From: Clostridia bacterium
GTDB lineage: Bacteria; Bacillota; Peptococcia; DRI-13; SM3-B62
Assembly (NCBI GenBank): GCA_018433675.1
Contig: JAHDQS010000005.1
Span: 1 to 64,000 of the forward strand
Reading direction: 5' to 3'
DNA: 64,000 nt
Shown here one piece after another: positions 54,761-63,211 of the stretch. The notes beneath the pieces are model-generated. The model ran no database searches, had not been told where the DNA came from, and worked only from the letters and a program-made list of their open reading frames with translations. The position numbers were made by a program, and so were the translations under genes. Each line of letters begins with the position of its first letter. Positions within the stretch are counted from its first letter, which is position 1.

Positions 54761-55189
54761 TTATAATGTTTTGTCCTTAGCCGGCATAGTAACCGCCTCT
54801 CCTTCAATGACCACCAGCCCAGTTTGGTTATAGCAAGTTGTTTTTAAGGTAAGTCTATTTTTTTCCACATCTTTCGCAATAACCTCAAGTTCTGCAGTAA
54901 TAGTATCTCCTAAAAACACCGGTGCCCTGAACTTAACGCTTTGACTAACATAAATCGAACCGCCTCCCGGAAGTTCACAACCCAATGTTGCTGCAATCAA
55001 ACTCACAGACAACATTCCATGAGCAATCCGCTTTTTAAACCTAGTCTTGCTTGCAAATTCTTCATTGATATGAACCGGATTTAAGTCACCGGTAGCACCG
55101 GCAAAGACAAGTACATCACCCTCAGTTATTGCTTTCGTCATAGAAGCCTTCTGCCCAACATAAATTTCACTCATTACCAGACTTTTCAT
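54761..55189 (-). CDS. MaoC-family acyl-CoA hydratase
   Basis: 142 residues; a single hotdog domain with the hydratase-2 motif: Asp and His in GDLNPVHINEEFA (about 35-47), then RIAHGMLS. It adds or removes water on an enoyl-CoA. The start at 55189 has GGAGGTTAAC upstream. It lies between the HMG-CoA reductase and the binding-protein gene, so it probably acts on a 3-hydroxyacyl- or enoyl-CoA of the same pathway, for example 3-methylglutaconyl-CoA to HMG-CoA. That substrate is inference. Confidence 0.85.
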   Translation of the reverse strand: MKSLVMSEIYVGQKASMTKAITEGDVLVFAGATGDLNPVHINEEFASKTRFKKRIAHGMLSVSLIAATLGCELPGGGSIYVSQSVKFRAPVFLGDTITAELEVIAKDVEKNRLTLKTTCYNQTGLVVIEGEAVTMPAKDKTL

Positions 55190-55249
55190 GTTAACCTCCA
55201 CTTATGCTTTTATCAACGAACATTGCTAATCGTTCTCTAGCAGCAACAC

Positions 55250-56515
55250 TCATTTTTTAGCTAGTTTTTCAATTAACTCTTGAGCATAATCCATTCTAAC
55301 CTTTTTCTCTTTGACCATAATCTCTACTACCTTATCGAGAATATCAGCTGTAGCACCAGCCATAATCGCCACATTTCTAGCGTGCAAGGACATATGTCCT
55401 CTCTGAATGCCTTCAGTTGCCAGGGCTCGCATGGCTGCAAGATTTTGTGCTAAACCTACCGTAGCAATGACTTCTCCCAATTCAGCCGCTGATTTAACAC
55501 CAAGTATTTTTACAGCAATTTTTGCTATTGGATGTACCTTCGTGGCCCCTCCGACCAAGCCAACGGCCATGGGCATTTCAATAGAACCAACTAGGTTGCC
55601 TTCTTCATTCTTTTCCCAAGTAGTTAAAGGACGGTAGACCCCAGTTCTGGCTGCATAACAGTGAGCACCAGATTCAATAGCCCTTGTGTCATTGCCTGTT
55701 GCGGTGACAATCGGAGTAATCCCGTTCATTATGCCCTTATTATGAGTGACCGCTCGATATGGATCAGCATCAGCAAAAGCATAGGCTGCCAATACTCCTT
55801 CCACGACCTCCTCGCCCCCCAGCGCATTCTTTGTTATTTCCACGCGGGCCCTAACCAGTCTTTTATCGGCCAAGTTAGAGAGAATGCGAAGATAAACACG
55901 TCCTCCAGTGATTCTTTCCACGTACGGAGCAACTGCCTCTGCCATTGTGTTTACTGTGTTTGCTCCCATGGCATCTAATGTATTGACAACTAAGTGCAAT
56001 ACAACCATTGGCCCAACAATAGAATCAAGAACCCTAACCTCCAAATCCCTCATGCCTCCCCCCAGAGATATAAGCATGGGGTCTTTATCGTTAGCAATTT
56101 TAATGATTTCTTCTTTATGCTCAAGTATTTTTAGTTTCGCATTAAAAGGATCCTTAACATTAACCACTTGCACTTGAGCCATCATAATAGATCCTGTATT
56201 GCTCGCAAAGAATCCTCCTGCCTCCCTGGCCATTTTGGCGGCATTGCTGGCTGCTGCAACCACTGAAGGTTCTTCAATAGCCATGGGAATCAAGTAGTCC
56301 TTTCCATTAATCATGAAGTTAAGAGCCACACCCACGGGTAATTGAAATGCACCAACTACGTTTTCGATCATATGATCAGCTTGGGAAACTTCAAGCCCGC
56401 CTGTATCCAACATAAGCTTTTGTTCTTTTTCTGTTAGATTGGCAAACTCTGCTACTTCTTTCAGTCTCTCCTCAACCTTCAACTTATAAAACCCTGAGAA
56501 ACTACTTGTTTTCAT
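55250..56515 (-). CDS. mvaA: HMG-CoA reductase, class II (degradative type)
   Basis: 421 residues. It interconverts mevalonate and HMG-CoA with NAD(P). The four catalytic residues of the Pseudomonas mevalonii enzyme have clear counterparts: Glu in IEEPSVVAAAS (about 81), Lys in HNKGIMNG (about 265), Asp in GNDTRAI (about 282) and His in SLHARN (about 379). DAMGANTVNT (about 182-191) belongs to the cofactor site. No mevalonate kinase or other isoprenoid gene is near; a transporter and a lyase are, so I read the direction as mevalonate oxidation. It is first after a sigma-54 promoter. Confidence 0.9.
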   Translation of the reverse strand: MKTSSFSGFYKLKVEERLKEVAEFANLTEKEQKLMLDTGGLEVSQADHMIENVVGAFQLPVGVALNFMINGKDYLIPMAIEEPSVVAAASNAAKMAREAGGFFASNTGSIMMAQVQVVNVKDPFNAKLKILEHKEEIIKIANDKDPMLISLGGGMRDLEVRVLDSIVGPMVVLHLVVNTLDAMGANTVNTMAEAVAPYVERITGGRVYLRILSNLADKRLVRARVEITKNALGGEEVVEGVLAAYAFADADPYRAVTHNKGIMNGITPIVTATGNDTRAIESGAHCYAARTGVYRPLTTWEKNEEGNLVGSIEMPMAVGLVGGATKVHPIAKIAVKILGVKSAAELGEVIATVGLAQNLAAMRALATEGIQRGHMSLHARNVAIMAGATADILDKVVEIMVKEKKVRMDYAQELIEKLAKK

Positions 56516-56683
56516 GTATTAATCCTTCCCTTCTTTATATTTTAAAAGGCTTCTTTAACAAAGCTCTTTCTTTGAAGCATACATTATCCAAGAATAGTAC
56601 TAATCTTGCCTGCATAATGTGTTTTATTTATTCTCTAGATTCTTTATTGCTGGATAAATAGCAACAACGTTACCCACATAACT

Positions 56684-56700
56684 TGCAATTCACATGCCAA
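56684..56700 (-). promoter_or_regulatory. Sigma-54 promoter upstream of HMG-CoA reductase
   Basis: Minus strand TTGGCATGTGAATTGCAA has GG (56697-56698) and GC (56685-56686) exactly 10 bases apart, the -24/-12 spacing of sigma-54 sites (TGGCA-N6-TTGCA). The start codon is about 170 bases downstream. An activator of the right class is encoded at 58332. Confidence 0.8.
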
Positions 56701-56772
56701 TACTGCAAAAAACGTTATTTAGACAGGTCTCTATGTTTTTGATAAAAAAAAACCTTTTTTAAAAAAGGCTGT

Positions 56773-56907
56773 TGTATACCTTTGTATACTAAGTCGATTA
56801 TCATTTTAGCTTATGTTATTCTGTGCTATCCCTTACTTCTCAATACTTTCAGTTGTTTTGCATGTGTATACACGGTATTGATTCCATTTGTTTACCCTGA
56901 TATACAC
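56773..56907. promoter_or_regulatory. Putative upstream activating sites (TGTATAC repeats)
   Basis: TGTATAC occurs at 56773-56779 and 56783-56789, 10 bases apart. A full palindrome GTGTATACAC is at 56864-56873, and a related TATACAC half-site at 56901-56907. They lie between the two divergent sigma-54 promoters, where a shared enhancer would be expected. The 631-base gap 56516-57146 holds no gene. Confidence 0.6.
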
Positions 56908-57084
56908 TATTTTACCGTTTCATGATTACTGATTATAATAATCAACCTTATTGCTGTTATTACAGAAAATATGTTTCCCTTTAATCCCCTCCGAATATTC
57001 TACTTAAGTTTCAAGCCATTGTATTGTCTACATAGCAAATTCAGCCTGCCAACTTCATAATATTGAGTAAAATAGCAAATCCCC

Positions 57085-57101
57085 TTGGCATAAATGTTGC
57101 A
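57085..57101 (+). promoter_or_regulatory. Sigma-54 promoter upstream of the DRE-TIM lyase
   Basis: TTGGCATAAATGTTGCAA has GG at 57087-57088 and GC at 57099-57100 with 10 bases between. The predicted start is near 57112, and the gene starts at 57147 after TTGGAGGTG. Confidence 0.8.
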
Positions 57102-57146
57102 ATATAACTTGTTACAATACTATTTTGGAGGTGAAAACAAACTCTT

Positions 57147-58229
57147 ATGTTCAAAAAACCAGAAAAAGTCTACATTGGGGATATTACTATCCGCGACGGT
57201 TTCCAGCATGAAGAAAAATACGTGTCGTTAGATGCCAAAACTACTTACGCTGAATTGTTAATACTAGCGGGTGCAAAGCGTTTAGAACTGACAAACTTCG
57301 GTAATCCCTATAATATGCCTCAGTTCAAAGATAGACATGAATTAATGAAACGTGTGCGTAACAGTAAAACTTTAAAAAATGCAAATATTAACTGGGATGA
57401 AATAGAGCTAACCGTTGTTACGATTCGTGAACGGGCCGTGGATTTAGCCATTGAAGCCAAAAAGGAAGGATACGGCCCGGACCGTATATTAATGATGGTT
57501 TCAACGGATGAAGAACACCATTATGCTAACTCCGGAACAACCCTGCCGGAATATTGGAAAGAGGCAGAACGCTGTATTAAAAAAGCCCGGGATGCCGGAA
57601 TTAAAATGAATGGTACCGTGAGCACGATCTGGGGCAGTCCTATCTCCGGTCCTACAAAATTAGAAGATGCGGTTTCGTTCACAAAGCATTGGCTGGAGAT
57701 CGGGGCACACGATGTCGAACACGCAGATCATGATGGTTCCTCCACTCCTGACGACGTCTACAGGTATTTTTCAATGCTTCTGGATGCAATTCCTGACCCC
57801 ATGAAACACATTGCCCACTTTCACACGACCCGCGGTTGGGGCTTAGCTAATGTTTATTCGGCTTTGCAAGCAGGTGTGATTTGTTTCGAAAGCACAATAG
57901 GAGGAATCGGCGGGCAGCCAGCCAATTTTCTTGACGATTGCCCTGTTGCCGGAACAGGTGAATATTATTATAAAAATCCTAATGAGGTAGGTCTTGTTTG
58001 CACAGAGGATATGGTACTTATGATGGAGGAAATGGGGATTGATACCGGCATTCATGTTGAAAGAATCCTTCAAATCGGTATTTTCCTGGAAAAAACTTTA
58101 AACCGTAGACTCCGCTCAGAATCGATTCTGTCCGGACCAATCCCCAAAAAACCTAATGAAGCTTTTAAAAGGATAGGTTTAAAGGAACGCAAACAAGTGC
58201 GAGGCGAACAATCTGACCAACGTTTTTAG
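57147..58229 (+). CDS. DRE-TIM metallolyase related to HMG-CoA lyase
   Basis: 360 residues. The barrel opens with DITIRDGFQHE (about 10-20), then the divalent-metal HFHTTRGWGLAN (about 225-236). In HMG-CoA lyase the next loop is GGLGGCP with a catalytic Cys; here it reads GGIGGQPANFLDDCPVAG (about 252-269), so a segment is inserted and the first Cys position is Gln. The C-terminal stretch is about 60 residues longer than the classical lyase at 60224. It may cleave a different branched hydroxyacyl-CoA or condense acyl-CoAs. Strong GGAGGTG site and own sigma-54 promoter. Confidence 0.75.
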   Translation: MFKKPEKVYIGDITIRDGFQHEEKYVSLDAKTTYAELLILAGAKRLELTNFGNPYNMPQFKDRHELMKRVRNSKTLKNANINWDEIELTVVTIRERAVDLAIEAKKEGYGPDRILMMVSTDEEHHYANSGTTLPEYWKEAERCIKKARDAGIKMNGTVSTIWGSPISGPTKLEDAVSFTKHWLEIGAHDVEHADHDGSSTPDDVYRYFSMLLDAIPDPMKHIAHFHTTRGWGLANVYSALQAGVICFESTIGGIGGQPANFLDDCPVAGTGEYYYKNPNEVGLVCTEDMVLMMEEMGIDTGIHVERILQIGIFLEKTLNRRLRSESILSGPIPKKPNEAFKRIGLKERKQVRGEQSDQRF

Positions 58230-58257
58230 CTTCTTTCCCTTTATAATTACCTTTATT

Positions 58258-58300
58258 AAAGGCTAGAATGTGTAGATGCAGACACATTCTAGCCTTTTTT
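58258..58300 (+). terminator. Terminator between the convergent lyase and regulator genes
   Basis: GGCTAGAATGTGT and ACACATTCTAGCC form a 13-bp stem extended by AAA/TTT, followed by TTTTTT on the plus strand. It can also serve the minus-strand regulator. Confidence 0.9.
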
Positions 58301-58331
58301 GACTATCAACCATCCGTTCATAAACATACTA

Positions 58332-60092
58332 CTACAAGTTAAGTTCTTTTAATTTCTTATAAAATGTTCTCCTGCTAACCCCTAGAAGCTTCATGGCCTC
58401 GCTTTTGTTGTTATTTGTTTGTATTAAAGCCTCTAAAATCGCTTTCTTTTCCTCATCCTTAACTCTGCCAACCAGCGGTTTTAATTGAGGGTTATCCGCC
58501 TGCTCCTCATTATTGTTGTTATCAGTTGCCCTCAGATACTCGGGAAGATTTTTGATTTTAATAATATCATTAGCCATTACAACAAGATGTTCTATGACGT
58601 TTTTTAGTTCACGAACATTCCCCGGCCAATGATAATTCAGTAAGAATCGTAAACATTCAGGAGAAAAGTTAACCTGTTTCTTGTAATTATCTTCATAGTA
58701 CTTCTTGTAATTCTCAACTAGATTAAAAGTGTCTATTTTTCTTTCTCGTAATGGGGGTAATATTATTGTAAACACATTTATTCTGTATAACAGGTCTTCC
58801 CTAAACCCCTTTTCTTCAATCATCTGAGTAAGGTTTTTATTTGTAGCGGATATAAATCTGACATCAATTTTTTTTGGCTTCATACCCCCCACTCTGTCTA
58901 ACTCTTTATCCTGTAAAAACCGTAATAGTTTTGTTTGCATAGTAAGAGGCATATCACCGATTTCATCCAAAAACAAGGTTCCCTCGTTAGCCTGCTCAAA
59001 CTTCCCGATTTTACCGCCTTTTTTGGCTCCGGTAAATGCCCCTTCTTCATATCCGAACAATTCGCTCTCCAATAGATTATCTGGAATGGCAGCGCAATTG
59101 ATTGAAACAAAGGGGCCATCCTTACGGGGACTGGCCTCATGAATTGCTTTTGCCAGTAATTCTTTGCCGGTACCGCTTTCTCCCAGGATTAAAACAGGAG
59201 ATTCTATTGATGCTACCTTTGCAGCCAGATTAAGCTGCTTACGCAGTTTCAAGCTGGTACCAATAATATTTTTGAAGGAATCCGGAAGATCATAGCCTGA
59301 TTTCATATCCTGGGTTAATAATTTATTGATCAAATTCATTTTTTCAAGTTCAGCCGCAATGTTAGTCATTTTGGTTATATCTGAAAAAACTGAAATGGCT
59401 CCTACTACTTCATCATAAAACTTAATTGGGGTGATATTTGCCATTATCAAGGTCCCTAAGCTTCTTATACTAATTATCTTGCCCACAACAGGTTCTATGG
59501 TTTTCAAGACATCTAATATTTTAGCCTCAGGTTCAATCTTACTTAAATATCGGCCAGTTATTTTTTGTATGTCTACCCCTAAAATATTACTATATGCCTG
59601 ATTGGCGTATAGAATTGTACTGTTTCTATCAACTAGAATAACCGCATCGTTTAGCTCGTCTAAAATGCACCTGGCTAAAGAAGTAGGACGCAAAATTTGC
59701 TTTAAAAATTGCTCCTCATTCATTACTTCTATCCTCTGTATCCTGTTTTTGACAAAGGGTAATATATTGATTACATCAATCAGTTTGCCCTCATAGTCTG
59801 TAATAAATATTTCTGTGTATTGCTCCGATGTTGAATAATATCTTTTTAAAATGTCGTCACTTGTTGTAGGCCTTTGAATGCTGATATAATACTCTGATAT
59901 ATAAGGAGCTATCGTTTGTTCTGTGCCTTCTATAAATAATATATCCTTAATTCTGACTACTCCCACCAGTTTTTTATCATGCCCCACCACAGGTAGACTA
60001 AAGCATTGGGTCTTCGTAAACATTTTTTTTGCATCAATTATATTGCTTTCCAGACTTAAAGCCTGGTCAAAAGGATACTGCAATACAATCAT
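58332..60092 (-). CDS. Sigma-54-dependent activator with CBS, PAS, AAA+ and Fis domains
   Basis: 586 residues. A CBS pair (about 1-115) is followed by a PAS domain (about 130-245), the AAA+ motor with Walker A GESGTGKE (about 295-302), the sigma-54-contacting GAFTGA (about 357-362) and Walker B LFLDEIGD (about 380), and a Fis-type helix-turn-helix (about 545-586, [19 protein letters not shown]). CBS domains often bind adenosyl ligands; a CoA or nucleotide signal is possible. Position next to two sigma-54 promoters makes it their likely activator. The ATG at 60092 has GGGAG close by; a TTG 9 bases in is another possible start. Confidence 0.93.
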   Translation of the reverse strand: MIVLQYPFDQALSLESNIIDAKKMFTKTQCFSLPVVGHDKKLVGVVRIKDILFIEGTEQTIAPYISEYYISIQRPTTSDDILKRYYSTSEQYTEIFITDYEGKLIDVINILPFVKNRIQRIEVMNEEQFLKQILRPTSLARCILDELNDAVILVDRNSTILYANQAYSNILGVDIQKITGRYLSKIEPEAKILDVLKTIEPVVGKIISIRSLGTLIMANITPIKFYDEVVGAISVFSDITKMTNIAAELEKMNLINKLLTQDMKSGYDLPDSFKNIIGTSLKLRKQLNLAAKVASIESPVLILGESGTGKELLAKAIHEASPRKDGPFVSINCAAIPDNLLESELFGYEEGAFTGAKKGGKIGKFEQANEGTLFLDEIGDMPLTMQTKLLRFLQDKELDRVGGMKPKKIDVRFISATNKNLTQMIEEKGFREDLLYRINVFTIILPPLRERKIDTFNLVENYKKYYEDNYKKQVNFSPECLRFLLNYHWPGNVRELKNVIEHLVVMANDIIKIKNLPEYLRATDNNNNEEQADNPQLKPLVGRVKDEEKKAILEALIQTNNNKSEAMKLLGVSRRTFYKKLKELNL

Positions 60093-60223
60093 CTCCCTGC
60101 CAAATCAACTGTTTTCATTATATCAAATCAATCTCAGACTGTCGATTATAAGCTCTTGTCAGTACGTTTGTTGTGTTTATCTACGATATTATCAGTCCAT
60201 ATTTGTCATATGCTCGGATAATG

Positions 60224-61084
60224 CTAGATTACTTTTTTTACAAACGCTGACGCCTCCAGGAGTTGGGATAAATCAAGTCCTGTCTTTATTCCCATCTGTT
60301 CCAGCATATTGACTAAATCCTCCGTAGCAATATTACCAACTGCACCGGGAGCAAAGGGACATCCCCCTAAGCCTCCTACCGCAGTTTCAATATTATTAAA
60401 ACCTTGCTGCAAGGCAACCAATGTATTGTCCAGGCCCATACCCTGGGCATCATGCAGATGTAATATAAAATCAAAGTCCTGGTATCTTTTTTTGAGTACA
60501 CTAAGCACTTCTGTAATTTGCTCAGGATTAGCTATACCGATAGTATCAGCTAAAGATATTTCATCAACGCGGGACTCAAGGCCCGCGTCTATCATTTTAA
60601 TGACTTGCGCAAGCGGTACATCACCCAGGAAAGGACAGCCAAAGGCCGTAGCAATTGCCAGCTTTATCTTTAATTTAGGATATTTTTTTCTTATGGCCTC
60701 TAAATCATTAAAGGATTCCTTAATCGTCCTCTTTACATTCTCCCGATTATGCCTCCAACTGGCCGAAATAACATAAGTTATCTTCCTTATCCCTGCCTCC
60801 CATGCTAGTTCCGCTCCCTTCAGATTCGGAACAAGGGCTGAAAACTCCACATTTTTATACTCATGGCACTCCCGTAGTATTTGAACCACTATTTCAGCGG
60901 CATCTTTCATTTGTGGTATATCTTGGGGGTTTACAAAAGAGGTTAACTCAATCTCTTTAATACCAGCCTTAAGCAGAGAAGAAATTACCGCAATTTTTGT
61001 CTCGGTGGGAATCCAGGTGTTTATGTTCTGAAACCCATCCCGCGGTCCTACCTCTATGATATGCACCGTATCCGGCAATTTCAT
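60224..61084 (-). CDS. mvaB: HMG-CoA lyase
   Basis: 286 residues; cleaves HMG-CoA to acetyl-CoA and acetoacetate. VGPRDGFQN (about 12-20) carries the DRE-type Arg-Asp, ELTSFVNP (about 46-53) follows, HLHDAQGMGLDN (about 203-214) gives the His pair for the metal, and GGLGGCPFAPGAVGN (about 233-247) holds the catalytic Cys. All expected catalytic residues are present, unlike the paralogue at 57147. The ATG at 61084 follows GGAAGGAG. It lies after birA and before the sigma-54 activator on the same strand, with no sigma-54 promoter of its own. Confidence 0.93.
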   Translation of the reverse strand: MKLPDTVHIIEVGPRDGFQNINTWIPTETKIAVISSLLKAGIKEIELTSFVNPQDIPQMKDAAEIVVQILRECHEYKNVEFSALVPNLKGAELAWEAGIRKITYVISASWRHNRENVKRTIKESFNDLEAIRKKYPKLKIKLAIATAFGCPFLGDVPLAQVIKMIDAGLESRVDEISLADTIGIANPEQITEVLSVLKKRYQDFDFILHLHDAQGMGLDNTLVALQQGFNNIETAVGGLGGCPFAPGAVGNIATEDLVNMLEQMGIKTGLDLSQLLEASAFVKKVI

Positions 61085-61103
61085 TTCTTTGGTCTCCTTC
61101 CTA

Positions 61104-61160
61104 AATACCTTATCAATTCTCTAATACCTTATCAATTCTCTAATACCTTATCAATTCTCT
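61104..61160. repeat. Tandem repeat, three exact 19-bp units at the end of birA
   Basis: AATACCTTATCAATTCTCT occurs at 61104, 61123 and 61142. The last unit contains the birA stop codon (61151-61153). The extra units therefore look like tandem copies of the birA 3' end, placed between birA and mvaB. It is too short and too regular for a CRISPR. Confidence 0.9.
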
Positions 61161-62158
61161 TGAAAATATCCCCCTCGTTCATCACGCAAGGACACATCAC
61201 CGGCAATGACACTCTCTATTTTCCCTTCCTCGGTCTCGACCAACAAACACCCGTCTTCGGCTATATCCCTGGCTACCCCTCGCAAAGTATCGTCCTTTGA
61301 GATAACCGTTACCTTTTTCCCCAGCACACAATTCAACCTACGCCACTTCTCCAGTACTGTTGGAAAGCCTTCTTTCAAATAAGACGTATATTCCTCTTCA
61401 TAGTGTTTTGCTATCTCCTGGAATAGTTCTGCACGCCTGATAGGCCTTTTAAGCTCTGCCGGGAACTGAGCCAAGGAAGTGGCAATATCCCTTATTTCCT
61501 CCGGGAATTGTTCTCTTGTTTGATGGACGTTGATACCGATACCCATAACTATATAGTTTATCTTCTCTACCTCGGCACTCAATTCCGTTAGTATCCCACA
61601 TACCTTTTTTCCTCTCAGCAGTATATCATTAGGCCACTTAATACTGACCGGCAAACCGGTATACTCACGAATCGCGGAACAAACGGCAATGGCGCCGACA
61701 AAGGTTATCTGCGAAGCGTACAGCGGCGCGTACTCCGGGCGCAGAATCAGCGAAAACCATAGGCCCAAACCTTGTTGCGAGTCCCAACTGCGTCCCCGCC
61801 TTCCTTTACCGCCTTTTTGGCTTTCCGCTACAACCACTGTGCCTTCCGGCTCTCCTTTTTCGGCAAGCTTTTTTGCCGCCTCATTTGTCGATGAAACCTC
61901 CTGATAAACATAGCTATTTCTGCCTATAAACCCTGTCGATAACCCCAGCTTGATTTCCTCCGGAGAAATGATATCCGGACGTTCCAACAGCCGGTAGCCA
62001 AGACGGGGTTTTGATTCAAATACATATCCTTCCTTTTTTAGGCTTTTGATATGCTTCCAAACAGAGGTACGAGTTACCCCTAGTTTATCGCTTATTTCTT
62101 CTCCTGAAAGATATCTGCCCTTTTCTTTTAAAAGCAATCCTAAAATAGCTTCTTTCAT
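61151..62158 (-). CDS. birA: Bifunctional biotin ligase/repressor BirA
   Basis: 335 residues. An N-terminal winged helix (1-60, with SDKLGVTRTSVWKHIKSL) is joined to the ligase domain with GKGRRGRSWDS (about 115-125), SIKWPNDIL (about 170-178) and a C-terminal SH3-like region with GDVSLRD. It biotinylates proteins such as the carrier MmdC and may repress biotin genes. It is divergent from rpmB. Its stop lies within a 19-bp tandem repeat. Confidence 0.94.
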   Translation of the reverse strand: MKEAILGLLLKEKGRYLSGEEISDKLGVTRTSVWKHIKSLKKEGYVFESKPRLGYRLLERPDIISPEEIKLGLSTGFIGRNSYVYQEVSSTNEAAKKLAEKGEPEGTVVVAESQKGGKGRRGRSWDSQQGLGLWFSLILRPEYAPLYASQITFVGAIAVCSAIREYTGLPVSIKWPNDILLRGKKVCGILTELSAEVEKINYIVMGIGINVHQTREQFPEEIRDIATSLAQFPAELKRPIRRAELFQEIAKHYEEEYTSYLKEGFPTVLEKWRRLNCVLGKKVTVISKDDTLRGVARDIAEDGCLLVETEEGKIESVIAGDVSLRDERGGYFQEN

Positions 62159-62239
62159 TCTTACTTAGCCTCCATCCCTTGTTTCCACCTCATGACTCAA
62201 GTATTTTACTGATTTGACCTAACCGACCCGCTAAATTTG

Positions 62240-62268
62240 TTGCATTGCTAAGTAATTTTTGATAAAAT
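62240..62268 (+). promoter_or_regulatory. SigA promoter of rpmB
   Basis: TTGCAT (62240-62245), 17 bases, TAAAAT (62263-62268), about 65 bases before the rpmB start. Confidence 0.6.
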
Positions 62269-62332
62269 ACTCTAGTGGATTGAACATACTTGATATACCG
62301 TTCTCTTCATCGTACTTAAGGAGGTGTATTAA

Positions 62333-62524
62333 ATGTCTTATAAATGTGATATATGCGGAAAAGGCAGAAGCGTGGGTATGAAAGTCAGTCACTCCCATAT
62401 CAGGACTAAGAAAGTCCTACGCCCCAATCTGCAAAATGTTAGAACAGTTATAGACGGTAGGCCGGTAAAATTAAAGGTTTGTACACGCTGCTTGCGTTCC
62501 GGTAAAGTACAAAGGGTTGGGTAG
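62333..62524 (+). CDS. rpmB: 50S ribosomal protein L28
   Basis: 63 residues with the zinc-binding pairs CDICGKG (5-11) and CTRCLRSGKV (51-60), the C+ form, and the conserved RPNLQNVRT. The ATG follows AAGGAGGTGTATTAA. The gene is alone on the plus strand among minus-strand genes and ends 7 bases before the convergent thiN stop. Confidence 0.96.
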   Translation: MSYKCDICGKGRSVGMKVSHSHIRTKKVLRPNLQNVRTVIDGRPVKLKVCTRCLRSGKVQRVG

Positions 62525-62531
62525 TTACTGT

Positions 62532-63173
62532 TTACTTTATCCTGATGGCCAAAAGAAACCCTTCTTCTATAGTAATCTCAGCCTCATCCTCACAAAATAC
62601 GTTACTAACACCATTGGAGATTCCCATAACAAATTGGCCTTCCGGAACTTGATAGCTTAAACCGCTTGTGCTGATACCCCGTACCTTTTCACTCAACGGT
62701 AAAAGAGAGATAATATCTCCCTTTTTACCGTTGAGTTTTTCTTTTGCGCGAATCAAAGATATTTCCTGGATACTGTCAATTATTCTGATCCTGGCCTCTT
62801 TCGCCTCCGGCAGCACTAAAAGCATGACATTGGCCAACGTATGGTCGAATCTGCTACCTAAAGCCGCAACCAACAATATATCACGATAACCCATCTCCAA
62901 AGCCTTTAAGACTGCCAAATGGGTATCCGTATAGTCCTTGTTTGACGGGTGTCTCTCAATTACCACACCTTTTCTTTCCAGTTCCCCTACTTCCTGAAGA
63001 GTCAGGGTGTCAAAATCACCTATCGCCAGGTGCGGTACCATCCCAAGTTTTGCAGCATATCTGGCCCCACCGTCAACAGCAATAATGTAGTCGGCATTTT
63101 CGACACTGTCAATGATGCTCTCATCAACATTTAAATCCCCTCCGGTAATAATCAGACACTTCTTTTTTTCCAT
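62532..63173 (-). CDS. thiN: Thiamine pyrophosphokinase
   Basis: 213 residues; converts thiamine to TPP. The N-terminal AVDGGARYA (about 33-41) and IGDFDTLT (about 51-58) belong to the active site, and the later NKDYTDTHLA (about 78-87) and GSRFDHTLANV (about 106-116) are conserved. TPP from here would repress the operon at 8195-12259 through its riboswitch. It lies next to rpmB and rpe, as in many Clostridia. Confidence 0.94.
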   Translation of the reverse strand: MEKKKCLIITGGDLNVDESIIDSVENADYIIAVDGGARYAAKLGMVPHLAIGDFDTLTLQEVGELERKGVVIERHPSNKDYTDTHLAVLKALEMGYRDILLVAALGSRFDHTLANVMLLVLPEAKEARIRIIDSIQEISLIRAKEKLNGKKGDIISLLPLSEKVRGISTSGLSYQVPEGQFVMGISNGVSNVFCEDEAEITIEEGFLLAIRIK

Positions 63174-63211
63174 GGCCTGTCAACACCCCCGCATACTTTG
63201 CACCATAACGA

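Noticed and set aside
55250-56515. HMG-CoA reductase as part of isoprenoid biosynthesis
   Set aside because: No mevalonate kinase, phosphomevalonate kinase or HMG-CoA synthase is near, and a TRAP importer, a lyase and a sigma-54 activator are. Kept open only as a refutation route.
61104-61160. Possible CRISPR from the short repeats
   Set aside because: The units are directly adjacent with no spacers and only three copies, so it is a simple tandem repeat.
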